Below are positions 50,083-57,394 of a stretch of 64,000 nt of DNA, in pieces (position 1 is the stretch's first letter; the number at the start of each line of letters is the position of its first letter). The stretch is from the NCBI RefSeq assembly GCF_900102375.1, contig NZ_FNBO01000006.1, positions 124,001 through 188,000 on the forward strand, written 5' to 3'. The translations under genes were made by a program, and so were the position numbers. Under the pieces are notes generated by a model that made no database searches, had not been told where the DNA came from, and was given only the letters and a program-made list of their open reading frames with translations. This DNA comes from Halorubrum xinjiangense. Its GTDB lineage: Archaea > Halobacteriota > Halobacteria > Halobacteriales > Haloferacaceae.

Positions 50083-51027
50083 ATGAGCGAAGCGGACGAC
50101 GAGAACGTCCTCATCGAGTACTACCGTCGCTACGTCGGCGACCCGGACCGGACGATCGACGTGTACGCCGGGTTCGGGCTGTTCTCCGCCGGCATCGCGC
50201 TCGGGGTGATCGGGGTCGTCGTGTTCCTCTACAGCGCGACGCTTGACCCGACCGCGCTCTCGACGTACGCGGTCCGCGAAGTCGCCGCGGTCGCGGGCGC
50301 GGTCGGCCTCCCCGCGCTGCTTTTCGGCATCGTCGTCCTCCTGCCGGTGGACCGCCGGATGCTGTACCTCGCGGGCGCCGGCGTCGCGGTGACGCTCGTC
50401 GGCACCGGCGCGTTCGTCTGGGCGTATCCGTACAACTGGAACGTCGTCCCCAACCCCGACTACAGCGCGCAGGTCGTCGCGGTCTACACCGTCGGGCTGG
50501 TGGCGGTCATCGGCGCCACGGGCGGCGCCTTAGTCGCCCACCGCGTCGAGCGCGCGACGGGCGGCGCGGCCGCTGGGAGCGCGGCGGCCGGTGCGGGCAC
50601 CGGAGCCGACGCCGCGGACGCCGGCGGGTCGGGAGCCACGGGCGCTGACGGCGAGGCGGTCACCGAAGAGTCGGTCCGCGCCGACATCGAGCGCGAGCTG
50701 GAGGACGCGGAGCTGACGTGGGGCGGCGTCGAGCGCTCCGAGACGCGCCGGCTGGAGCTGAACACGGGCGCGGTCGACGAGGCGGACGTCGACACCGAGA
50801 AGCTCGCGGGGTCCGCCACCGAGACGCGGACGACCTCCGGCACGGTCAACGACGCGGTCTCCGAGCTGAAGGGTCTCCAGGGCGGCGACGTGAAGACCGA
50901 CAGCGGTCAGGGGACCGACGATCAGGCCGCGAAGCTCCGCGAGCTGCGCGAACAGCAGCGGAAGGAGGCCGAGGAAGACGACGAGGGCGGCTCGGTCGTC
51001 GACCGGATTAAGGGTCTGTTCGGCTGA
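50083..51027 (+). CDS. Four-helix membrane protein with long acidic cytosolic tail
   Basis: 314 residues from MSEADDENVLIEYYRRYVGD. Four membrane helices are visible (YAGFGLFSAGIALGVIGVVV, VAGAVGLPALLFGIVVLL, YLAGAGVAVTLVGTGAFVW, and VAVYTVGLVAVIGATGGALV). A disordered Ala/Gly linker is followed by a helical, charged C-terminal region (ADIERELEDAELTWGG and KLRELREQQRKEAEED) that ends DRIKGLFG. The function is unknown. The promoter carries a perfect direct repeat. Confidence 0.75.
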   Translation: MSEADDENVLIEYYRRYVGDPDRTIDVYAGFGLFSAGIALGVIGVVVFLYSATLDPTALSTYAVREVAAVAGAVGLPALLFGIVVLLPVDRRMLYLAGAGVAVTLVGTGAFVWAYPYNWNVVPNPDYSAQVVAVYTVGLVAVIGATGGALVAHRVERATGGAAAGSAAAGAGTGADAADAGGSGATGADGEAVTEESVRADIERELEDAELTWGGVERSETRRLELNTGAVDEADVDTEKLAGSATETRTTSGTVNDAVSELKGLQGGDVKTDSGQGTDDQAAKLRELREQQRKEAEEDDEGGSVVDRIKGLFG

Positions 51028-51044
51028 ATCGAGCGAATTGCGTT

Positions 51045-51154
51045 CGGTGTTGTTTATAAAAACGGTTCGGTGGTGAACATTGCCGAAGCCCCAGCCGCTT
51101 GCTTATAAATAGCCGACAACGGATCGACGACGAACACCGCCAAAGCCCCAGCCG
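51045..51154 (-). repeat. 57-base units following element copy D
   Basis: Units start (minus strand) at 51154 and 51097, again 57 bases apart. The first is CGGCTGGGGCTTTGG ending in ATTTATAAGC, and the second CGGCTGGGGCTTCGG ending in TTTTTATAAAC just short of the stop region of the membrane protein gene. Confidence 0.75.
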
Positions 51155-51433
51155 TGAGGACGGCGCACACTCGTTGCGCTCCTCGTCACTCGCTGCGCTC
51201 GTTCCTGCGGTGTCGCTGGCGGCTTTGCCGCCGGCTTTCCGTGGCGCGTAGCGCCACGCTACTTACGTCGTCTGCGCCGTCCTCACGGCTGCCCCTTTGA
51301 GTCCCGCCCGGCACCGCACAGCACCTCACGCCTCCCCAGCCTCGCGGTTCGCGCTCTCCGAGCGCTCACCGCGTCCCTCGCGCGTGCTCCTCGCGGCCGC
51401 CGAGGGCGGCCGCTCGAAGGCACGCGCCACCGC
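51131..51433 (-). ncRNA. Repeated structured RNA candidate, copy D
   Basis: On the minus strand P4 is 19 perfect pairs: CAGCCGTGAGGACGGCGCA (complement of 51291-51273) with TGCGCCGTCCTCACGGCTG (complement of 51167-51149). P1 pairs GCGCGTGCCTTC with GAGGAGCACGCGC, where copies B and C have CTGC with GCAG, so a G-C pair became U-A and a U-A became U-G. P2 is GCGGCCGCC with GGCGGCCGC and P3 is CGCGGT with ACCGCG. Internal hairpins GCGTGGCGC/GCGCCACG and GGCGGC/GCCGCC match those of copy C. A CATAAATT box lies just upstream at about 51440-51448. The upstream PHP gene is divergent and the membrane protein gene is convergent. The gap 51028-51517 holds only this, its repeat units and the PHP promoter. 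Confidence 0.6.
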
Positions 51434-51487
51434 GAATCAATTTATGAATGCCTGGGAGTCAGTCGTCGGACGGCCGTCGTTCGCCCA

Positions 51488-51495
51488 TTTATATA
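51488..51495 (+). promoter_or_regulatory. TATA box of the PHP-domain gene
   Basis: TTTATATA, centred 27 bases before the GTG at 51518. It implies a leaderless message and fixes the start codon. Confidence 0.65.
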
Positions 51496-51517
51496 CCTCC
51501 CGCCGCGTAGTCCGAGC

Positions 51518-52444
51518 GTGTCTCGCGTCACCGTCAGCATCGACCCACACGTCCACTCCGAGGGGAGCTACGACGGCCACGAGCCGGTCGAGCTGATACT
51601 CGAACACGCGGCCGAGATCGGACTCGACGCGGTCGTTATCACCGACCACGACGTGATCCGAGAGTCGAAGCGCGCCGCCGAGATCGCCTCCGAGTACGGG
51701 CTGATCGGCATCCCCGGCGTGGAGGTGTCGACCGCGCACGGCCACCTGCTGGCGATCGGCGTCGAGCGGATGCCGCCCCGCGGGCGCCCCTACGCCGAGA
51801 CGGTCCGCTGGATCGGCGACCGCGGCGGTGTCGCCATCGTCCCCCACCCGTTCCAGCGGTCGCGCCACGGCGTCCGCCAGCGCAACATTCCGACGCCAGG
51901 ATCGGCCGAGGACGCGGACGAACCCGTCGCGGCTGACGGCGCCCCCGACGCCGGAGTGGTCGGAACGGAGCCGGACCCGGAGTCGGAGCCCGCCGCGCCG
52001 GTCGCCGAGGTCGACGCCATCGAGGTGTTCAACGCGTGGCTGTTCACGGGATACCGCAACCGCCGCGCGCGTCGGTTCGCGGCGAAACACGGCTACCCGG
52101 GAATTGCGGCGAGCGACGCGCACCACCTCCAGTACGTCGGCCGGGCGTTCACCGAACTGACGGTCGAGGGCGCCGAGTCCGTCCGCGAGGTCACGGCCGA
52201 CGACGTGCTGGCGGCGATCCGCCGCGGCACGACGACGGTCGAGGGCCGTCGCGCGCCGATCCGGATGGCCGTGAAACACTACGTCGGCGCGGCCGGGCGC
52301 CGGTCTGCGTACTACGCGCGGACCGGCGCGGCCCGCGGCGCGCGGGCCACCAAGCGGACCGCGGTGGACGGGGCGGTGGCCGCGAAGGTCGCCGCGCTCC
52401 AGTCGGTCCACCGCACCCGGCGGTTCCTCTCCTGGTTCGCCTGA
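51518..52444 (+). CDS. PHP domain phosphoesterase
   Basis: 308 residues from a GTG (VSRVTVSIDPHVHSEGSYDG). PHP metal motifs are DPHVHSEGSYDG, VVITDHDVIRESKRA, PGVEVSTAHGHLLAIG, VPHPF and AASDAHH, so all ligand groups are present. Relatives include nucleases and phosphatases (such as RNase AM/YciV-like enzymes that digest 3'-phosphoadenosine 5'-phosphate or RNA 5' ends). An inserted acidic loop lies at about 125-155. The C-terminal 60 residues are basic/Ala-rich. The exact substrate is unknown. Confidence 0.88.
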   Translation: MSRVTVSIDPHVHSEGSYDGHEPVELILEHAAEIGLDAVVITDHDVIRESKRAAEIASEYGLIGIPGVEVSTAHGHLLAIGVERMPPRGRPYAETVRWIGDRGGVAIVPHPFQRSRHGVRQRNIPTPGSAEDADEPVAADGAPDAGVVGTEPDPESEPAAPVAEVDAIEVFNAWLFTGYRNRRARRFAAKHGYPGIAASDAHHLQYVGRAFTELTVEGAESVREVTADDVLAAIRRGTTTVEGRRAPIRMAVKHYVGAAGRRSAYYARTGAARGARATKRTAVDGAVAAKVAALQSVHRTRRFLSWFA

Positions 52445-52513
52445 GACACCGAGACCGGGGCGACGGCGACCGGGGAGAACGGGGTTTTTGCCCGCGGCCG
52501 CGTATGGAATCGT

Positions 52514-53761
52514 ATGAGCCACGACAGACGCGAGTCCGGGTTCAAGCGGCGGACCCGAGTCGCGGACGCGAGGGCGACGCTGCTCGACGCCGTCACCCCG
52601 CACGAACGGACGGAGTCGGTCCCGGTCGAGGCGGCCGACGGCCGCGTCGTCGCCGAACCGATCGACGCGCCCGCGCCGGTGCCGGGGTACGACCGGGCCG
52701 CGATGGACGGGTACGCGGTCCGCGCGAGCGACACCTTCGGCGCCGGCGACCGCTCGCCCGCTGTCCTCGCGGCCAAGTCCGCCGAGGCCGACGCGGTCGC
52801 GCCCGGCGAGGCCGTGCGCGTCCACACCGGCAGCGCGGTGCCCGGGGGGGCGGACGCGGTCGTGATGATCGAACAGGTCGAGGCGGTCGGCGACGAGGTG
52901 GAGGTGTTCGACGCGGTCGCGACCGGCGAGAACGTCGGCGAGGCCGGCGAGGACGTCGCGGACGGCCAGCGGCTCTACGAGCCCGGCCACGTCCTCCGGC
53001 CCTCGGATCTGGGGCTCTTGCGTTCGGTCGGCCTCGACAGCGTCCCCGTCCGGGAGCCGCCCGAGGTCGCCGTGATCCCGACCGGCGAGGAGTTAGTCGA
53101 GTCCGACCCCGACCCGGGCGAGGTGATCGAGACCAACGGGCTCACCGTCTCCCGGCTCGTCGAGCGCTGGGGCGGCGAGGCGCGGTACCGAGACGTCGTC
53201 ACCGACGACGCGGACGCGCTCCGCGAGGCAGTCGAAGCCGACCTCGACGCCGACGTGGTCGTCACCACCGGCGGCTCCTCCGTCGGCGAGCGGGACCTGA
53301 TCCCAGAGGTCGTCGACGGCCTCGGCGAGGTGCTCGTCCACGGCGTCGCCCTGAAGCCCGGCCACCCGGTGTGTCTCGGAGCGGCGGAGGGGACGCCGGT
53401 CGTCTCGCTCCCGGGGTATCCGGTCGCGTGCATCGTCAACGCGGCCCAGTTCCTCCGGCCCGCGATGAAGCGCGCGGGCGGGACCGACGCCGACGCGTTC
53501 CCGACGCGGCGCGCGACGCTCGAACGGAAGGTGGCGAGCGAGCCCGGCGTGCGGACGTTCGCGCGGGTGACGCTCGGGTCCCCCGACGAAGACGAAGAGA
53601 GCGACGGCGCGCTCCCGACCGCGACGCCGACCCGTGCCAGCGGCTCCGGCATCCTCTCTAGCGTCGCGCTCGCGGACGGCTGGGTCGTCGTCCCGGAGCC
53701 GCGGGAGGGGCTCGACGCCGGCGATCCGGTCGATGTCGAGCTCTGGGAGGTGACGCCGTGA
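52514..53761 (+). CDS. moeA: Molybdopterin molybdenumtransferase MoeA, copy 1
   Basis: 415 residues. It inserts molybdate or tungstate into molybdopterin. The order is domain 1/2 (PGYDRAAMDGYAVRASDTFG with the family DGYA motif, HTGSAVPGGADAVVMIE), the MogA-like domain 3 (VVVTTGGSSVGERDLIPEV, GVALKPGHPVCLG, VVSLPGYPVACIVN), and the C-terminal beta domain. TTTTTGCC at about 52484-52491 precedes the start. It is coupled to the second moeA by a GTGA overlap. The pair makes sense with the MoaB/MogA-like protein at 27 kb and the pterin dehydratase at 45 kb. Confidence 0.95.
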   Translation: MSHDRRESGFKRRTRVADARATLLDAVTPHERTESVPVEAADGRVVAEPIDAPAPVPGYDRAAMDGYAVRASDTFGAGDRSPAVLAAKSAEADAVAPGEAVRVHTGSAVPGGADAVVMIEQVEAVGDEVEVFDAVATGENVGEAGEDVADGQRLYEPGHVLRPSDLGLLRSVGLDSVPVREPPEVAVIPTGEELVESDPDPGEVIETNGLTVSRLVERWGGEARYRDVVTDDADALREAVEADLDADVVVTTGGSSVGERDLIPEVVDGLGEVLVHGVALKPGHPVCLGAAEGTPVVSLPGYPVACIVNAAQFLRPAMKRAGGTDADAFPTRRATLERKVASEPGVRTFARVTLGSPDEDEESDGALPTATPTRASGSGILSSVALADGWVVVPEPREGLDAGDPVDVELWEVTP

Positions 53762-55833
53762 GCGACCGCAAGGAGTTCCGCGACCTCGCGACCCCCGAGG
53801 CCGCCCGGGAGGCCGTCGACTCCCTCGACCTCTCTCCCACGCCGGAGACGGTCCCGCTGCGCGAGGCCCGCGGGCGCGTCCTCGCCGAGCGGGTCGATGC
53901 CGCCATCGACGTCCCGGGCTTCGACCGCGCCTCGATGGACGGGTACGCGGTACACGCGCGCGACACCTTCGGCGCCGACGAGGCGGATCCCGCCAAGCTC
54001 GACCTGATCGGCGCGGTCCACGCCGGCGCGGCGCCCGACGTCGCGGTCGAACCCGGCACCTGCGCGGAGATCTCCACGGGCGCCGTGATGCCCGACGGCG
54101 CGGACGCGGTCGTGATGGTTGAGCGGACGGACGAGGTCGGCACGGGCGACGATGCCGACGATGACGGCGCCTCGCAGATCGCCGTCCGGACCTCGGTCGC
54201 GCCCGGCGACCACGTGATGACCGCGGGGACCGACATCGCCGCCGGCGCCCGCGCGCTCGGTCCGGGCACGCGACTGACGCCCCGCGAGATCGGGCTGCTG
54301 TCCGCGCTCGGCGTCGACGAGGTCCCGGTCAAGGGTCGCCCGCGCGTCGGCATCGTCTCGACGGGCGACGAGCTCGTCCGGCCGGGCGACGAGCTCGACC
54401 CCGAGCGCGGCGAGATATACGACGTGAACTCGACGACGATCGCCGCCGGCGTCGAGGAGGCGGGCGGCGATCCGGTGCTCTACCCGCACGCCGGCGACGA
54501 CTACGACGAAATGGAGCGGCTGCTCCGCCGGGCGGCCGACGAGTGCGACCTCGTCCTCTCTTCGGGGTCGACCTCGGCAAGCGCGGTCGACGTGATCTAC
54601 CGCGTGATCGAGGCGCGGGGCGAGCTGCTCCTCCACGGCGTCGCCGTCAAGCCCGGCAAGCCGATGCTTGTCGGGCGGCTCGACCGCGGCGGGAGCGAGG
54701 CGGCGGGGGGGAGCGACCGTACCGGCGAGTCGGCGTACATCGGCCTCCCCGGCTACCCGGTGTCCGCGCTCACCATCTTCCGGACGTTCGTCGCGCCCGC
54801 GATCCGCGAGGCCGCGGGCCAGCCCGAACCGGCGACGGCGACCGTCGAGGGCCGGATGGGCGTCGGCGAGCGCTACGGCGAGGGGCGCCTCCGGCTGATG
54901 CCGGTCGGACTGCTCGACCTCGACGAGGCCGCGACGGAGGGGGGCGACGACCGCCCGCTCGTCTACCCGGTCGACAAGGGGTCGGGCGCGACGACAAGCC
55001 TCGTTGAGGCGGACGGCGTCGTCGCGGTCGACCCGGACACGGAGTACCTCGACGTCGGCGAGACGGTCTCGGTCGACCTGTTCTCGCCCGACGTGCGTCC
55101 GCCCACCCTCCTCGGCGTCGGCGAGGACGACCCCGCGCTCAACCGCCTGCTCGACCGGCTCGAAAATCCGAGATACCTCGCCGTGGGCTCGCGCGAGGGA
55201 CTCCGCCGCCTCCGCGACGGCGTCCCCGACGTGGCGGTGACCGCCGGCCCGACCGACCGCGACGTCGACGCCGAGGCGCTCGGCGGCTGGAGCCGCGAGT
55301 GGGGCCTCGCCGTCCCCGACGGGAACCCCGAGGGCGTGACGGGGCTCGCGGACCTCGTCGACCGCGACCTCCGCTTCCGAAACCGGCCGACCGTCTCGGG
55401 GCTCCGGCGCAGCCTCGACGCGGCGCTCGACGACCTCGCGGACGAGCGCGACGCCGGCCGCCGAGCGCTCGCCGAGCGGATCGACGGCTACGAGCGCGCC
55501 GCGAAGGCGTTCGAGAGCCCGGTCCGCGCGGTCGCCGCCGGCGACGCGGACGCCGGCCTCGGACTCCGCGAGACCGCGGAACGGCTCGGCTGCGACTTCG
55601 TTCCGCTCGGCGAGCAGTCGGTCGTCGTCCGCGCCGCTCCGGAGCGCGTCGACCGCGAGCCGGTCGCGGCGCTGGCGGCGGAGCTCGGCGGTCCGGGCGC
55701 CGACGGCGACGCTGACGCCGCCGCCGGGGCTGCGGGCGCCGACGGCGCGGTCGCTGCCGAGGGTCACCCCGGTCTCGACGCGATCCTCGCCGACCTCCCG
55801 GGCTACTCGCGGAACAGCCGGAACGAGCCCTGA
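53758..55833 (+). CDS. MoeA copy 2 fused to a PBP-like (LysR/ModA-type) domain
   Basis: 691 residues from a GTG overlapping the moeA stop. Residues 1-405 are a full MoeA (DVPGFDRASMDGYAVHARDTFG, EISTGAVMPDGADAVVMVE, IVSTGDELVRPGDELD, SSGSTSASAVDVIYRV, GLPGYPVSALTIF). Residues from about 430 on form a type-2 periplasmic-binding-like domain (RYLAVGSREGLRRLRDGV, GNPEGVTGLADLVDRDLRFRNRP, LRETAERLGCDFVPLGEQSV) found fused to MoeA in some archaea and bacteria, likely to bind molybdate, tungstate or a pterin. An Ala/Gly linker lies near 660. Having both copies in an operon suggests metal selection. Confidence 0.93.
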   Translation: MSDRKEFRDLATPEAAREAVDSLDLSPTPETVPLREARGRVLAERVDAAIDVPGFDRASMDGYAVHARDTFGADEADPAKLDLIGAVHAGAAPDVAVEPGTCAEISTGAVMPDGADAVVMVERTDEVGTGDDADDDGASQIAVRTSVAPGDHVMTAGTDIAAGARALGPGTRLTPREIGLLSALGVDEVPVKGRPRVGIVSTGDELVRPGDELDPERGEIYDVNSTTIAAGVEEAGGDPVLYPHAGDDYDEMERLLRRAADECDLVLSSGSTSASAVDVIYRVIEARGELLLHGVAVKPGKPMLVGRLDRGGSEAAGGSDRTGESAYIGLPGYPVSALTIFRTFVAPAIREAAGQPEPATATVEGRMGVGERYGEGRLRLMPVGLLDLDEAATEGGDDRPLVYPVDKGSGATTSLVEADGVVAVDPDTEYLDVGETVSVDLFSPDVRPPTLLGVGEDDPALNRLLDRLENPRYLAVGSREGLRRLRDGVPDVAVTAGPTDRDVDAEALGGWSREWGLAVPDGNPEGVTGLADLVDRDLRFRNRPTVSGLRRSLDAALDDLADERDAGRRALAERIDGYERAAKAFESPVRAVAAGDADAGLGLRETAERLGCDFVPLGEQSVVVRAAPERVDREPVAALAAELGGPGADGDADAAAGAAGADGAVAAEGHPGLDAILADLPGYSRNSRNEP

Positions 55834-56297
55834 CCGACGACGACCTCGGTGCGGTCACCGTCGCTCTCGCCGGCTCCCTCGGCTTCCCGCCTCGCGTCAC
55901 CGGCGGTGACGGTCATCTCGCTGACACCGATCGAGCCGCCGGCCCGGACGACTTCGGCCTCCGCCCGGAGGTCGCCGTCCGCGGGCCGGAGGTAGTTCGC
56001 GTTGAGGTTCACCGTCGCGACGTCGCCGTCGAGCGGGTCCTCGAACGTCGTGCGCTGCGCGACGCCGCCCGCGGTGTCGATCAGCGTCGCCGCGACACCG
56101 CCGTGGATCGTCCGCCCGCCGGCGTTCGTGAGCTTCTCGTCGAAGGGAATCGAGAGCACGACGCGGCCGCGCTCGATGACCTCGACCGACGTGTTCAGCC
56201 ACGAGAGGTAGCCGTGGTCGTCTTCGAGCTTCCGCCTGACGAAGTCGGTCGCCGCGTCTGGGAGCGGCTCCATCGCCGCGATGTCCGTACGGTCCAT
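55803..56297 (-). CDS. PaaI-type hotdog thioesterase
   Basis: 164 residues from MDRTDIAAMEPLPDAATD. The hotdog core is SIPFDEKLTNAGGRTIHGGVAATLIDTAGGVA (in pieces), with the family HGG block and the Asp in LIDTAGG, then VATVNLNANYLRPADGDLRAEAEVV. These enzymes hydrolyse acyl-CoA thioesters. It overlaps the 3' end of the second moeA gene by 31 bases on the opposite strand. Confidence 0.9.
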   Translation of the reverse strand: MDRTDIAAMEPLPDAATDFVRRKLEDDHGYLSWLNTSVEVIERGRVVLSIPFDEKLTNAGGRTIHGGVAATLIDTAGGVAQRTTFEDPLDGDVATVNLNANYLRPADGDLRAEAEVVRAGGSIGVSEMTVTAGDARREAEGAGESDGDRTEVVVGQGSFRLFRE

Positions 56298-56371
56298 GTC
56301 CGAGACTCTTTCCGGGACGGCTTGTAGCCCCCGGAAACGCGCGACAACCGGCGATCGATTGACGACCGCAC

Positions 56372-57394
56372 TCAGCCGACGCCGAGCCGGATCGGGTCCT
56401 CGCTCGGGGCGACCTCGACCGTCACCGACTCGCCGAGCGCGAACTCGCGGTCCGGGCAGACCACCTTGACGCCGAAGCGGTCGCCGCGCGCCGCGAACAG
56501 CGACAGTCCGGTCACGCGCTCGCCGTTCGCGAGGAGGTCGACGGGCGCCCACTCGACGCGGGGCGCCCCGGCGTCGGTGCCGTCCGCTCGGACCGTTCCG
56601 ACCTCGGTCCCGAAGAGCGACAGCGTCGTTCCGTTCGCTGCGGTCACCGGCTCGGTCGGCACGGGCGGCGCCTCTCCCGCTCCCTCGAACGTCCCGCCGC
56701 CCGCGTAGTGCGTCAGTCCGCCGTCGAGCGGGACGCCCTCGTCGCTCGCGAGCGCCGCGAACGGCGGGGCGGAGTCGGCCCCGCGCCGCGGCCCGTCGAG
56801 GACGACATGGGTCGGCCCGCGCTCGACGACCCTTCCCGTCCCGTCCCACGCGACCGGCTCGACGGGGTGATCCGCCGCGACCGGGAGCGATCCGCTGGCT
56901 CGGAGGGGGTCCGCGTCCGGCGGACGGAAGCCGAGGTGGACGTGGTCGTCGACCCACTGCCCGAAGAAGCCGGAGCGGGTCGTCGGGCCGAGCGCGTCGC
57001 CGACGGCGACTCGGTCGCCGGGAGCCACCTCGGGGATCACGTGGAGGATCCGCGCGACGGTTCCGGGCTGGGCGTCGGCGCGGGCGCACCACTCGTCGGC
57101 GAGGTCGACGACGATCAGGTGGTCCTCGTCGGCCGCGTAGGGGCGGTCCGGACAGCCGACGGTCCGGACCTCGCGGACGACCCCGGCGACCGGGGAGCGC
57201 CCGACGCCGTCGCCGGGATAGAGGTCCACCGCGTGCCCGCGGTCGTGGGCGGGATACGGGGAGTTGAACCGCGAGAACTTCTCGTACCGCTCGACGACGG
57301 CGGCCGGGAGCGCGACGGTCGCCGCGTGCGGGTCGGCTTCGGCGTCGTCGTCGGCGGCGTCCCCGTCGTCCCCGTCCGCCGGCGCTCCCGTCAC
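56372..57394 (-). CDS. M23-like (LytM fold) protein
   Basis: 340 residues from a GTG at 57394. Residues 60-185 resemble the LytM/M23 zinc domain: YPAHDRGHAVDLYPGDG (family HxxxD) and VDDHVHLGFRPPDADPL (HxH). The usual substrate is bacterial murein, which haloarchaea lack, so it may cleave a different wall or S-layer bond or be inactive. The second half is beta-rich. Its start overlaps the stop of the sensor kinase gene as GTGA. No signal peptide is seen. Confidence 0.75.
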   Translation of the reverse strand: MTGAPADGDDGDAADDDAEADPHAATVALPAAVVERYEKFSRFNSPYPAHDRGHAVDLYPGDGVGRSPVAGVVREVRTVGCPDRPYAADEDHLIVVDLADEWCARADAQPGTVARILHVIPEVAPGDRVAVGDALGPTTRSGFFGQWVDDHVHLGFRPPDADPLRASGSLPVAADHPVEPVAWDGTGRVVERGPTHVVLDGPRRGADSAPPFAALASDEGVPLDGGLTHYAGGGTFEGAGEAPPVPTEPVTAANGTTLSLFGTEVGTVRADGTDAGAPRVEWAPVDLLANGERVTGLSLFAARGDRFGVKVVCPDREFALGESVTVEVAPSEDPIRLGVG

